8,281 nucleotides of DNA from Deltaproteobacteria bacterium (GTDB lineage Bacteria; Desulfobacterota; GWC2-55-46; S146-70; JAUXIU01): positions 1 through 8,281 of the forward strand of contig JAUXIU010000039.1 in the NCBI GenBank assembly GCA_030620895.1, read 5' to 3'. The notes beneath the pieces were generated by a model that saw only the letters and a program-made list of their open reading frames with translations, did not search any database and was not told the origin of the DNA. Below, in pieces: positions 1 to 7,504 of this stretch. The translations under genes were made by a program, and so were the position numbers. Every line of letters starts with the position of its first letter. Position 1 is the first letter of the stretch.

Positions 1-495
1 GCTGACCGCAATGTGATGGGATATTACAGATAGAAGCCTAAAATCATCTTTTGTATACTGATCTCCAGAAAATTTATCGTTAATTACTACAAGACCAAGG
101 AAAGCCTTTCTAACCACAAGTGGCATTAATATATTCACCTTCATCTTCTCCAATTCAGCCATCGCCGGTCCCAAAAGTTTTGTCATCTTTTTATTATCAT
201 TAAGGTTTATAGGACTTTTGAGGGTTATTATCTCTCTAATGGCTGCCTCGTCAAATCTCAGTATAATATCGTTTATATCACCGATTCCTTTGGTAACTAT
301 AAGACAGGCTGTCTTGCTTTTATGATCATACTGGAATATTGCGCCTTTGGAAGCCGAAAAGCTTCCCATGGTCATATATAATGAAGATCGTAAGATCCTC
401 TGGAAGTCCTTTGGTGATGTAAGCACCTCGCCGAGGTCAGCAAGTGCATCCAGGTTAAAGAGTAATTTATCTAATCTTAAATCATTCTCTCGCAT
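1..495 (-). CDS. GAF-domain signalling protein, C-terminus beyond window (partial)
   Basis: I translated this from an ATG at 495; the frame is open for 165 codons to the window edge, so the 3' part is missing. An N-terminal helical lead-in (residues 1-30, DLRLDKLLFNLDALADLGE) is followed by a GAF-like fold at roughly 30-165, with GAF-typical strands such as KGAIFQYD, VNILMPLVVRKAFLGLVVI and the terminal helix DDFRLLSVISHHIAV. GAF domains bind small ligands or mediate dimerisation in sensory proteins. The output domain lies outside the window: PP2C/SpoIIE phosphatase, GGDEF or histidine kinase are all possible. The gene follows the STAS gene by 57 bp on the same strand. The ATG is preceded by a modest GAGTGG ribosome-binding site. 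Frame and GAF call are fairly firm; full function is unknown. Confidence 0.75.
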   Translation of the reverse strand, partial: MRENDLRLDKLLFNLDALADLGEVLTSPKDFQRILRSSLYMTMGSFSASKGAIFQYDHKSKTACLIVTKGIGDINDIILRFDEAAIREIITLKSPINLNDNKKMTKLLGPAMAELEKMKVNILMPLVVRKAFLGLVVINDKFSGDQYTKDDFRLLSVISHHIAVS

Positions 496-552
496 AATAT
501 ATCCACTCTGTACAATACTGTTTCCAGTGCAAAAACCTATAGAAAAGGAATG

Positions 553-909
553 TTATAAATTATCAACCATCATCTTTTCCAATGCCTCTTCCTCTGTCTT
601 GAATATCGGAATGTCCTTTGTAAGACCTAGCGTATTGAATATATCATAATTTACTTTCTTAAGCCCTGAAAAGAAGATAACCCCTTTTTCCTCTCTAACC
701 TTTTCCATAATAGCCACAAGAATAGATATGCCAATGGAGTTAATTAGCTCTGTATTGCCAAAATCAATAATAACTCTCTTCCTTCCCTTCCTAAAAAACT
801 CATTACACTCTTCCTCTAGTTTTTCCCCTTCAATATCATTCAGATAATTATCCGTATAAAGGACAACACAATCTTCAAACTCTTTAAATCCTCTAGCCTC
901 TTTTTTCAT
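553..909 (-). CDS. STAS-domain anti-sigma factor antagonist-like protein
   Basis: This 118-residue protein matches the size and fold pattern of single-domain STAS proteins (SpoIIAA/RsbV type). Strand KRVIIDFGNTELI (44-56) leads into the loop and helix NSIGISILVAIMEKV (57-71). In SpoIIAA and RsbV a serine in a D-S-x-G motif is phosphorylated by the cognate HATPase kinase. Here the motif is N57-S58-I59-G60, so the serine is kept but the Asp is replaced by Asn. Next come GVIFFSGLKKVNYDIFNTLGL and a C-terminal FKTEEEALEKM helix, both typical of the family. The gene overlaps the 3' end of the upstream ATPase/kinase gene by 17 bp. It has a strong ribosome-binding site (AAAGGAG) inside that gene, implying coupled expression. 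It is probably the partner or substrate of the neighbouring HATPase domain; the final target is unknown. Confidence 0.88.
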   Translation of the reverse strand: MKKEARGFKEFEDCVVLYTDNYLNDIEGEKLEEECNEFFRKGRKRVIIDFGNTELINSIGISILVAIMEKVREEKGVIFFSGLKKVNYDIFNTLGLTKDIPIFKTEEEALEKMMVDNL

Positions 910-3112
910 TTCTGTCTTCTCCTTTATTCTTCAGATGCTTTACCATCACAAGTTTGGTTCCACCCCTTAATTTCTCGAACTTAACCTCATCCATGAGTTC
1001 CTTCATCAACTCTATACCTCGTCCTCTTTTGTAACGTCCTGAGAGGTTAACGATAGGACCGGCCTTTGATTGGATACCAGGATCAAACCCCCTGCCCTCA
1101 TTCTGGATTTTAATTATCAACCTGTCTTTTTCAACAATAAATCGACAATAGACTTTACTATTTTTAACCATGCTGTGTTCAAAGGCATTTATGCACGCCT
1201 CTAGCAAAGCTATTTTTATCTGATCAGTGGTGTCTCTACTAAAACCCATATCTAATCCAACCTCCTCAACGGCCCTAGCAGCAACAAGCTCGGCCTTCGA
1301 AGATATTGGCAGTATTACCTCAAATTCCTTGAGAGGGGATAATCCCTCCATATCACTGAAATCAAGTATGGCGTCTTTATCTTCGATTAGTTTTCTTAAA
1401 ATGCGGAATTGAACCATATCTGTATTATAAATATTCTCTATACTCAGCCTTTTCAGGGCCTCGCCTGTAAATCCTTCCTTAGCAATCATCCACTTCATTA
1501 TGGCTGTGGTCTTAAAATCACTTTTTATGACATTGCAATGTCTTATAAAGCTTTCAACATCACCTATATGAACAGGCGCTGGATTTTCCTTTATCCCTAT
1601 AATCCATGTTACTTCATTCTGTTCATCATATCTGCCATTACAAAAACCTAGCCCTACGATTATTGTAAATCCGTTTTTCACATCATTAAAAAACCCTGCC
1701 ATATGGGGTAAGGACATCCTGTCATCTTCTTCAATTTCTTTTTCATACATGGAAACCTTCCCACTATATCTTGCCAGAAAATCCTGATTGTGGAAGAGTG
1801 TTTTCGGAACCATCTGTCCATTAAACTTCTTTAAAAATCCTAAAAGTTCTTCTTTAACCTTACTCTTAACCTTCAAGCCTTGCAAATAATAGCCTTCCTT
1901 TAGTCTCTTCAGGGCAACTCTGGTTTTGACCTCATCTCTTGACCTTCCTTTAACTCTGGAATCATAGAGACAATTGATATAATCTTCCATTACCTTATCC
2001 CCATTCCACTTTATTAAACCGCAATCTATCTCAAGCAATTGAAGTTTGCAGATATTGGTTAAAGACCTTTTAGCCTCTTCATAATCGCATAATATATCTT
2101 CAAATAATTCTTCCTCTGTAACAGCAGTCTTAGAATCAATAGAGGCTTTTAGTAGACGCAGGGCATTTAAGTTTCTTATCGGAATAACAGAACCCAGAGA
2201 AATTCCGATGCTGCCCTCGACCAATTCTTCTACATACAGGTCTATGAAATCCTTGATGGTTGTCAGACTCTTAATCCCTTTCTGTGCAGCAGCTCTCATT
2301 AGACTCTTTATATAGGCGGGGTTCCCCTCAAGCTGCCCCGCAGCCACTGCAAATACCTCACTATCATAATTTATTTTATAAACCTGGCTCATCTCCTTCA
2401 TCAATGAGATAGAGGCCTCTTCGCTAAGGCCGTTTAGTTCTATTGTTCTTATTGAACCAGGGAACACATGAGTTTTGGATATCTTCTTTTCATAACATGT
2501 CGCCAGATATGAAACCTTCCCAGACATAAAAACCCTTACACATTCACTCAATAGCCCTTCTCCTCCCTCATAAACCGGCATATTTGCAGCGAGGTTAAAA
2601 TCGTCAAGCATCAAAAAAAATGGGGTGCCGTAATTATTAGCTGTTCTAATTGGAGTATAGATCGCATCTCTCAAGGTTGTTATATTGTCACCATCCCTTC
2701 CGCCCTTGCGATACAGGGAGAGAAACCTCGAAATATCAATAAATCCCATATCTGTAAGGAGGTGTTTCAGTTTATTTTCAGAGACCTCATCCTTAACGAT
2801 ATTAGGCTCTCTCTTTATAAAAGCAAGATATTGTCTTGCGAAGTTCTTGAGATAATCATATATAAAATCTTCAACACTACAATAAGGCTTAAATATATAA
2901 TAGATGGGTGCAACCACATCCTGATCCCAGAAGAGCCTGTGATAGATTCTCTTTAATAATTCCGTCTTACCTACCCACCTCTTTCCTGCCAGATATATGC
3001 CAAAAGGAGGTTTTGCGCCAGTGGTTGCATGTTGACAGATATCTTCAATTACAGCAGTCCTGCCGAAGAATTCACTGCTGGGACAAGTATCTAATATCGT
3101 CTTATTGTCCAT
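893..3112 (-). CDS. P-loop NTPase / RsbW-like HATPase fusion protein
   Basis: I chose the ATG at 3112 (739 residues). It follows an AGGGTGG ribosome-binding site and begins MDNKTILDTC just before the conserved SEFFGR lead-in; an upstream in-frame ATG at 3175 would add 21 unlikely residues inside the cyclase gene. The N-terminal NTPase has Walker A GKRWVGKT (43-50) and Walker B FFLMLDD (165-171), resembling STAND/archaeal-ATPase proteins. Residues about 310-400 look like winged helices. Residues about 425-580 resemble the nuclease-fold tail of archaeal ATPases, but the usual E-x-K is G506-I-K508, so it is probably inactive (inference). The C-terminal HATPase domain (about 600-728) has N-box EACINAFEHS (E638, N642), G1 NEGRGFDP (671-678), G2 GRGIELMKELMDEV (697-710) and GGTK (717-720), as in RsbW/SpoIIAB anti-sigma kinases. 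It overlaps the cyclase gene by 11 bp and the STAS gene by 17 bp. It likely phosphorylates or binds the STAS protein under NTPase control. Confidence 0.85.
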   Translation of the reverse strand: MDNKTILDTCPSSEFFGRTAVIEDICQHATTGAKPPFGIYLAGKRWVGKTELLKRIYHRLFWDQDVVAPIYYIFKPYCSVEDFIYDYLKNFARQYLAFIKREPNIVKDEVSENKLKHLLTDMGFIDISRFLSLYRKGGRDGDNITTLRDAIYTPIRTANNYGTPFFLMLDDFNLAANMPVYEGGEGLLSECVRVFMSGKVSYLATCYEKKISKTHVFPGSIRTIELNGLSEEASISLMKEMSQVYKINYDSEVFAVAAGQLEGNPAYIKSLMRAAAQKGIKSLTTIKDFIDLYVEELVEGSIGISLGSVIPIRNLNALRLLKASIDSKTAVTEEELFEDILCDYEEAKRSLTNICKLQLLEIDCGLIKWNGDKVMEDYINCLYDSRVKGRSRDEVKTRVALKRLKEGYYLQGLKVKSKVKEELLGFLKKFNGQMVPKTLFHNQDFLARYSGKVSMYEKEIEEDDRMSLPHMAGFFNDVKNGFTIIVGLGFCNGRYDEQNEVTWIIGIKENPAPVHIGDVESFIRHCNVIKSDFKTTAIMKWMIAKEGFTGEALKRLSIENIYNTDMVQFRILRKLIEDKDAILDFSDMEGLSPLKEFEVILPISSKAELVAARAVEEVGLDMGFSRDTTDQIKIALLEACINAFEHSMVKNSKVYCRFIVEKDRLIIKIQNEGRGFDPGIQSKAGPIVNLSGRYKRGRGIELMKELMDEVKFEKLRGGTKLVMVKHLKNKGEDRNEKRG

Positions 3113-5132
3113 AACCAACCACCCTGTTCCTACCCCTTTCCTTTGCAAGATACATCGCCCTATCCGCCTTCTCAATAAGCCCCTCTATATTATCTGCATC
3201 ATATGGGAATTCGGCAACACCGAGGCTTACCGATAATCTCTGGTCAGGAGAAACCTTGTCTCCTAACAATCTGATATCATCCACACAACGCCTTATCCTC
3301 TCTGCAATAACGTAGGAATCTGTTTTTCTTGTATAAGGAAGGATTACACTAAACTCTTCACCACCAAATCTCGAAACCACGTCAATGGAACGCACAGCAT
3401 CCCTTGTAACGTGAGCAACTCTTTTTAAAACCTCGTCACCAACAAGATGCCCATATCTATCGTTGAATGCCTTGAAATTGTCTATATCTATCATAAATAT
3501 TGAAAATGGTTCATCATGACGTTTTGAGCGCTCCACCTCTTCAAACATTCTCTCCTGGAAGTATCTCCTATTCAGAAGTCCGGTTAAGGAATCGGTTAAA
3601 GATATCTTCTTAAGCTCTTCCGTCATCCTATAATATGTCCCTCTTTCCAAGGCAATTGATGCATAACATGCGAAAGAGAGGAGAAGATTCAAGTCATTAT
3701 CTGAAAATACCTCTCCAGTAATCTTATCTGATATATTGATAACACCGATTATGCGCGAGTCAATTTTTAAGGGCATGCTGACGAATGATCCGGTCTTATA
3801 TCTAGGGCGATTTCTTCTGGAAAAGGGTTTGGATTCTATATTTTTTGCAATAATAGGAGTTCCCTTTTCAACCACCTTTCCCGAGATACCCTCTCCAATA
3901 CCAATCCTTATATTTTCAAGTATCCTCTTATCGATCCCCTTTGTTGCCTTAACCGCTAATGTCATATTTTCTTCGTTTAATATCATGATAGAACCCTGTT
4001 CTGCACCAACCAACTCGGTAGATTTGTTTATAATGGTGCTGTAAAGTTCTTCCTGATCAAGTACCGGGGCAATCGTCTTATATATACCTTTTAGGAGATT
4101 AAGATCATTAAACCTCTGTCTTATATCCTGATCCCCCCTTATACCTTCTCTTACTAAGGAAAGTTGATTGGCCATAAGGGCGATAAGCTTAATAGACTCC
4201 TTATATAATCTGGTGTTAAACACACACAAGAGGCCAGAGACATTATCCCATGTAACCATAGGGAAGATATTAACTGATGTTATTTCCTCTGGCAATCCCA
4301 TCTTTTGTATATCAAATATGTTATCGCAAAACTCAGGTTTCCTCGATGTTACAACCCTTTCAATAATGTCCATAGAATCCGAAATTACCCATTTCGACAA
4401 CAAGTCCTTATTGCGTCCAAAAGCAATGTGAATATTGTAATCATCTTTATTACGCCTTTCTATTACACATGCAGTATCCACATCAAAAAGCACCCCCAGT
4501 GTGCTAAAGACATTTCTATACATATCTTCCTCTCCGCCTGGTAATTGGAAAGGGGTAGTTGTCTCTATGACAGTTTGCATCTGGTAGTACCACTTTTCAT
4601 AGAATCCTTTTAAATACAGGCTTCTCAAGAAGGGGACTGCCAGTGATTTAACGATATGCGGTTTTGTGAAAAAATCCTGAGATTTGATTACCTTAACCTT
4701 CCTCTGAAGTTCCCTGGCAGTAAGATCATCAAGCCCAAGATCAGCAGAGTCTTTTATAAATGCCTGAAAGTCGTCCTTGGATAAATAAACATGCCCACCA
4801 ACGATAGCAACAGATAAGTTTTTATCAAGAGTAACAGGGATGACGAATACATATTGATTGGTAAAACATCTATATATATAGGGCTCGTTTCTCTGTATTG
4901 CCTTAGTTATGGCCTTAATATATGATTTTTTATAAAGCTCCAATCCACTTCTTGCTCGCTTTTTTAGAATCTCACATATGCAATCCTCCCTGCTTGGAGA
5001 GGCGATGAGAGAACCATTGCTGCCATAAATGGCTATAGGAATATCCAATAGACCAGAAAGACTGTTCTGAAACTCATTCCAAAGAGACAGATTTATGTAT
5101 TCAGATGGCAATATAGATTGGTTATTTTGCAT
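3102..5132 (-). CDS. PocR-GAF-GAF-GGDEF diguanylate cyclase
   Basis: This 676-residue, apparently soluble protein makes c-di-GMP from two GTP. The N-terminus (about 14-175) resembles the PocR sensory domain: LSLWNEFQNSLSGLLDIPIAIY, C51/C53, YIYRCF (85-90) and IVGGHVYLS. A divergent GAF (about 205-325) follows, then a clear GAF (about 350-495, with GIGEGISGKV and SFVSMPLKI...GVINISDK), then a GGDEF domain (about 510-674). The cyclase shows SLTDSLTGLLNRRYF, metal-binding DIDNFKAFND (D549), active-site GGEEF (590-594) and an intact inhibitory RxxD site R581-S-I-D584 five residues upstream, so activity with product inhibition is expected. No transmembrane segment is seen. It is the first gene of the signalling cluster, with a candidate promoter upstream. 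The ATG at 5132 has only a weak ribosome-binding site (CAGAGATT). Its stop overlaps the next start by 11 bp. The ligand is unknown. Confidence 0.92.
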   Translation of the reverse strand: MQNNQSILPSEYINLSLWNEFQNSLSGLLDIPIAIYGSNGSLIASPSREDCICEILKKRARSGLELYKKSYIKAITKAIQRNEPYIYRCFTNQYVFVIPVTLDKNLSVAIVGGHVYLSKDDFQAFIKDSADLGLDDLTARELQRKVKVIKSQDFFTKPHIVKSLAVPFLRSLYLKGFYEKWYYQMQTVIETTTPFQLPGGEEDMYRNVFSTLGVLFDVDTACVIERRNKDDYNIHIAFGRNKDLLSKWVISDSMDIIERVVTSRKPEFCDNIFDIQKMGLPEEITSVNIFPMVTWDNVSGLLCVFNTRLYKESIKLIALMANQLSLVREGIRGDQDIRQRFNDLNLLKGIYKTIAPVLDQEELYSTIINKSTELVGAEQGSIMILNEENMTLAVKATKGIDKRILENIRIGIGEGISGKVVEKGTPIIAKNIESKPFSRRNRPRYKTGSFVSMPLKIDSRIIGVINISDKITGEVFSDNDLNLLLSFACYASIALERGTYYRMTEELKKISLTDSLTGLLNRRYFQERMFEEVERSKRHDEPFSIFMIDIDNFKAFNDRYGHLVGDEVLKRVAHVTRDAVRSIDVVSRFGGEEFSVILPYTRKTDSYVIAERIRRCVDDIRLLGDKVSPDQRLSVSLGVAEFPYDADNIEGLIEKADRAMYLAKERGRNRVVGYGQ

Positions 5133-5169
5133 AATCTCTGATAATTACAGATTGTGGATAATTTGCTAT

Positions 5170-5198
5170 AGTCTAACACATACCCCTACAAATGACAA
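5170..5198 (-). promoter_or_regulatory. Candidate sigma70-type promoter of the signalling cluster
   Basis: On the minus strand, -35 TTGTCA (5193-5198) and -10 TAGACT (5170-5175) are separated by 17 bp, with a TGT extended -10 directly before the hexamer. The predicted start near 5163 gives a leader of about 30 nt before the cyclase ATG at 5132. The 129-bp gap to trpG shows no convincing terminator, so readthrough from trp is also possible. This is a pattern match only. Confidence 0.5.
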
Positions 5199-5206
5199 TA
5201 ATTTTA

Positions 5207-5223
5207 TATGGTTTGTATGGTTT
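5207..5223 (-). repeat. Tandem direct repeat AAACCATA upstream of the cyclase promoter
   Basis: Two AAACCATA copies (minus strand) occupy 5216-5223 and 5207-5214, one 9-bp step apart. They lie just upstream of the candidate -35, where an activator or UP-element contact would sit. They are short and AT-rich and could be chance. Confidence 0.3.
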
Positions 5224-5261
5224 CTTTAGATGTTGGGGTGTTGAGGTGAGATACAATTACA

Positions 5262-5840
5262 TCAGGTTTTTCTTTTTGAAATCCTAAGGAAATTCCGCAA
5301 TATATCCTTCCCAGAATCTGTCAATATTGATTCTGGGTGAAACTGTACTCCTTCCAAAAGAAGCCTTCTATGCCTGATTCCCATTATCTCATTTTCATCA
5401 GTCCATGCGCTTATTTCAAAACATTCAGGCAGAGTTTCCCTGTCTATTATCAGCGAATGGTAACGTGTAGCAATAAAAGGATCTTCTATCCCCTTGAATA
5501 TCGTCTTGCCATCGTGGTGGATCTGAGAGGTCTTGCCATGCATGAGCCTATCAGCCCTTAGAATTCTGGCACCAAAGGCATAGCCTATAGACTGATGGCC
5601 CAGGCATACCCCTAATATCGGCAATTTACCCGCAAAGTGTTTGACAACCCCCACAGAAATTCCAGCCTTCTCAGGGTCACAAGGCCCCGGAGAAATTACA
5701 ATCTTTTCTGGTTTAAGTGCTTCTATCTCCACAATGGATATATCGTCATTACGATATACCTTTACATCCTCATCCAATTCACCGAAGTACTGGACGAGGT
5801 TATACGTGAAGGAATCATAGTTGTCTATCATTAATAACAT
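5262..5840 (-). CDS. trpG: Anthranilate synthase component II (glutamine amidotransferase)
   Basis: TrpG (192 residues, a typical full length) hydrolyses glutamine and passes ammonia to TrpE for anthranilate formation from chorismate. It is a class I glutamine amidotransferase. The start [21 protein letters not shown] is characteristic of TrpG/PabA, followed by the [11 protein letters not shown] oxyanion region and the nucleophile C79 in [11 protein letters not shown]168 and E170 of VQFHPES complete the triad. It starts 1 bp after the trpE stop, with GGAG at the end of trpE as ribosome-binding site, so the two are translationally coupled. In bacteria with one copy, TrpG may also serve PabB in folate synthesis; this cannot be decided here. 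trpD is not fused to it or next to it. Confidence 0.96.
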   Translation of the reverse strand: MLLMIDNYDSFTYNLVQYFGELDEDVKVYRNDDISIVEIEALKPEKIVISPGPCDPEKAGISVGVVKHFAGKLPILGVCLGHQSIGYAFGARILRADRLMHGKTSQIHHDGKTIFKGIEDPFIATRYHSLIIDRETLPECFEISAWTDENEIMGIRHRRLLLEGVQFHPESILTDSGKDILRNFLRISKRKT

Positions 5841-5841
5841 A

Positions 5842-7326
5842 TTACTCCAGACCTTCTCTCGCTATCTCAATAGCCTTCAGCATTCCTTTGGCCTTGTTTA
5901 CAGTCTCCTCGTACTCTGCTTCAGGGTCCGAGTCAGCAACAATCCCTGCACCTGCCTGTATATATATCTTGCCATCCTTTATTAAGATAGTCCTTATGGT
6001 TATACACATGTCCATGTTTCCAGAAAAAGCAAGATATCCTACAGTACCTCCATAGGCACCACGTTTAGACGGTTCTATCTCTTCTATTATTTCCATTGCC
6101 CTTATTTTTGGTGCGCCTGTCAATGTCCCTGCCGGGAAACAGGCCCGTAAAGCATCAAGGGGATCCTTGCCCTCCTTTAGTATCCCGTGGATATTCGATA
6201 CTATATGCATTACATGGGAGTATCTCTCTATAATCATAAACTCATTGACCTCAATACTACCAATTTCTGACACCCTACCAACATCGTTTCTTCCGAGATC
6301 TACTAACATTATATGCTCAGCCCTCTCCTTGCAATCATTTATGAGCTCATTTTCAAGTCGTCTGTCTTCCTCCTCTTCACTTCCCCGTGGCCTTGTTCCA
6401 GCGATGGGCCTTACATCAATATCTCTCCCCTCCACCCTTACAAGAACCTCAGGAGAAGAACCTACAAGCTCAATACCATCCAATCTCAAAAAAAACATAT
6501 AAGGCGATGGATTTACAAACCTAAGAGCCCTATAGATACTGAATGGATCTACATCAAGCGATGTTTGAAACCTTTTTGATATCACAACCTGGATAATATC
6601 CCCAGCCCTTATATATTCCTTCGATTTAGTGACCGCATCTAGAAAATCCCTTTTAGAAAAGTTTGATGCAATTTCTACCCCAGATAGATCATGGGATCTT
6701 AAAGAGGGTATCGACCTGTTTTTTAACCTCGATACCAGTGAATCTATCTTGGCAACTGCATTTTTATATAATTCTTCTGTGTTATCGTCTTTGCTGATAT
6801 ATATATTAGATACAATCTTCATCTTACTTTCCAGGTTATCAAAGATAAGGACTGTATCCGCAAGCATAAAGAACGAATCTGGTATGTCTATATCCTTAGT
6901 TGAGGTGTCAGGTAACCTCTCGAAGAGCCTTGCCATCTCATATCCCATATAGCCAACTGCCCCTCCATAGAATCTCGGCAAGCCTTCAACCTGTGCGGTC
7001 TTATATGGAGCGATGAATTCTCTTAATAGATCAAGAGGGTCGCCCTTCATCTTCCTTACAGACCCATCCTCAACTATCTCAACTTCATCGCCACTGCTCT
7101 TAAAGGTGGCTCTTGGTGATATTGCAAGGAAGCTATATCTTCCCCACTTCTCCCCCCCCTCCGCACTTTCAAATAAAAAAGAACTACCTCCATCGTCTAT
7201 CCTTAGAAAGGCAGAGACAGGTGTTTCTGTATCCACCAGTATGTCTCTATAGACCGGCACACACCTGTCCTTCTCAGCTATCTTTACAAATTCTTTAAGG
7301 GGTGGGTAATATACGGTCTTTTTCAT
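5842..7326 (-). CDS. trpE: Anthranilate synthase component I
   Basis: TrpE (494 residues, normal length) converts chorismate plus ammonia to anthranilate in the cytoplasm, the first step of tryptophan synthesis. The N-terminal domain keeps the tryptophan-feedback element of the LLESx10S type, here L51-F-E-S54 with S65, so allosteric inhibition by tryptophan is likely. The chorismate-binding domain (about 220-480) shows [49 protein letters not shown] (398-407), [22 protein letters not shown] and [17 protein letters not shown], all signatures of anthranilate or aminodeoxychorismate synthases. The adjacent trpG and the feedback motif favour TrpE over PabB. The ATG at 7326 fits the usual N-terminus ([12 protein letters not shown]), but no purine-rich ribosome-binding site precedes it. 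Confidence 0.96.
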   Translation of the reverse strand: MKKTVYYPPLKEFVKIAEKDRCVPVYRDILVDTETPVSAFLRIDDGGSSFLFESAEGGEKWGRYSFLAISPRATFKSSGDEVEIVEDGSVRKMKGDPLDLLREFIAPYKTAQVEGLPRFYGGAVGYMGYEMARLFERLPDTSTKDIDIPDSFFMLADTVLIFDNLESKMKIVSNIYISKDDNTEELYKNAVAKIDSLVSRLKNRSIPSLRSHDLSGVEIASNFSKRDFLDAVTKSKEYIRAGDIIQVVISKRFQTSLDVDPFSIYRALRFVNPSPYMFFLRLDGIELVGSSPEVLVRVEGRDIDVRPIAGTRPRGSEEEEDRRLENELINDCKERAEHIMLVDLGRNDVGRVSEIGSIEVNEFMIIERYSHVMHIVSNIHGILKEGKDPLDALRACFPAGTLTGAPKIRAMEIIEEIEPSKRGAYGGTVGYLAFSGNMDMCITIRTILIKDGKIYIQAGAGIVADSDPEAEYEETVNKAKGMLKAIEIAREGLE

Positions 7327-7359
7327 GTTATAAGGGGTATATTAAAGGTTTACAGTAAG

Positions 7360-7390
7360 TAAAGATAAAGGAATGATTCTTTTGTCTTTA
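7360..7390 (-). promoter_or_regulatory. 31-bp dyad in trpE leader (operator or attenuator candidate)
   Basis: Two 15-bp arms around a single central base (7375) match at 13 of 15 positions; the innermost GAATGATTC is perfect. It lies 34-64 bp upstream of the trpE ATG and downstream of the candidate promoter, suiting a repressor operator or an RNA hairpin. The minus-strand transcript would have two mismatches and no U-run, so it is not a classical intrinsic terminator. Confidence 0.5.
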
Positions 7391-7402
7391 TATGGCAAAG
7401 AC
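7384..7402 (-). repeat. Inverted repeat GTCTTT/AAAGAC in trpE leader
   Basis: Perfect 6-bp arms at 7384-7389 and 7397-7402 enclose a 7-nt loop. One arm is shared with the larger dyad at 7360-7390, so the two RNA hairpins would be mutually exclusive. Confidence 0.4.
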
Positions 7403-7407
7403 GATAA

Positions 7408-7420
7408 ATTCTAAAAGAAT
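7408..7420 (-). repeat. Palindrome ATTCT-TTT-AGAAT in trpE leader
   Basis: Perfect 5-bp arms enclose a 3-nt centre. Its ATTCTTTT half is also complementary to AAAAGAAT within the 7360-7390 dyad, giving another alternative pairing, or repeated operator half-sites. Confidence 0.35.
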
Positions 7421-7433
7421 GGGCTTGATTAAG

Positions 7434-7461
7434 ATCGTAATGGCTTAAGAAAAACTGTCAG
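7434..7461 (-). promoter_or_regulatory. Candidate trpEG promoter
   Basis: The minus strand has -35 CTGACA (7456-7461) and -10 TACGAT (7434-7439) with a 16-bp spacer. Transcription would start near 7427 and give a leader of about 100 nt. I saw no leader peptide with tryptophan codons and no T-box sequence in that leader. Confidence 0.4.
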
Positions 7462-7488
7462 ATACAATCTATACACAACGTCATAAAT

Positions 7489-7504
7489 AAATAGTGGCCT
7501 ATTT
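7489..7504 (-). terminator. Weak hairpin at the rplQ stop codon
   Basis: AAATAG and CTATTT (6 bp) flank a GCCA loop right at the rplQ stop and are followed by ATTTATG. The stem is all AU except the closing G-C pair and the tail is not a clean U-run. At best it is a weak terminator of the ribosomal operon. Confidence 0.25.

Noticed and set aside
1227..1651. Plus-strand open frames opposite the NTPase-HATPase gene
   Set aside because: Their translations show no family motifs, and the minus strand there encodes a continuous domain protein.
3113..3175. Upstream in-frame ATG for the NTPase-HATPase gene
   Set aside because: It would place 21 arginine-rich residues inside the end of the cyclase gene; the ATG at 3112 has a better ribosome-binding site and an 11-bp overlap typical of coupled genes.
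6167..7298. Plus-strand open frames opposite trpE
   Set aside because: Low-complexity serine/leucine-rich translations antisense to a firmly identified trpE.
7327..7503. Classical trp attenuator with leader peptide, or a T-box
   Set aside because: No ATG-initiated short frame with Trp codons, no T-box consensus and no hairpin followed by a U-run was found in the leader.
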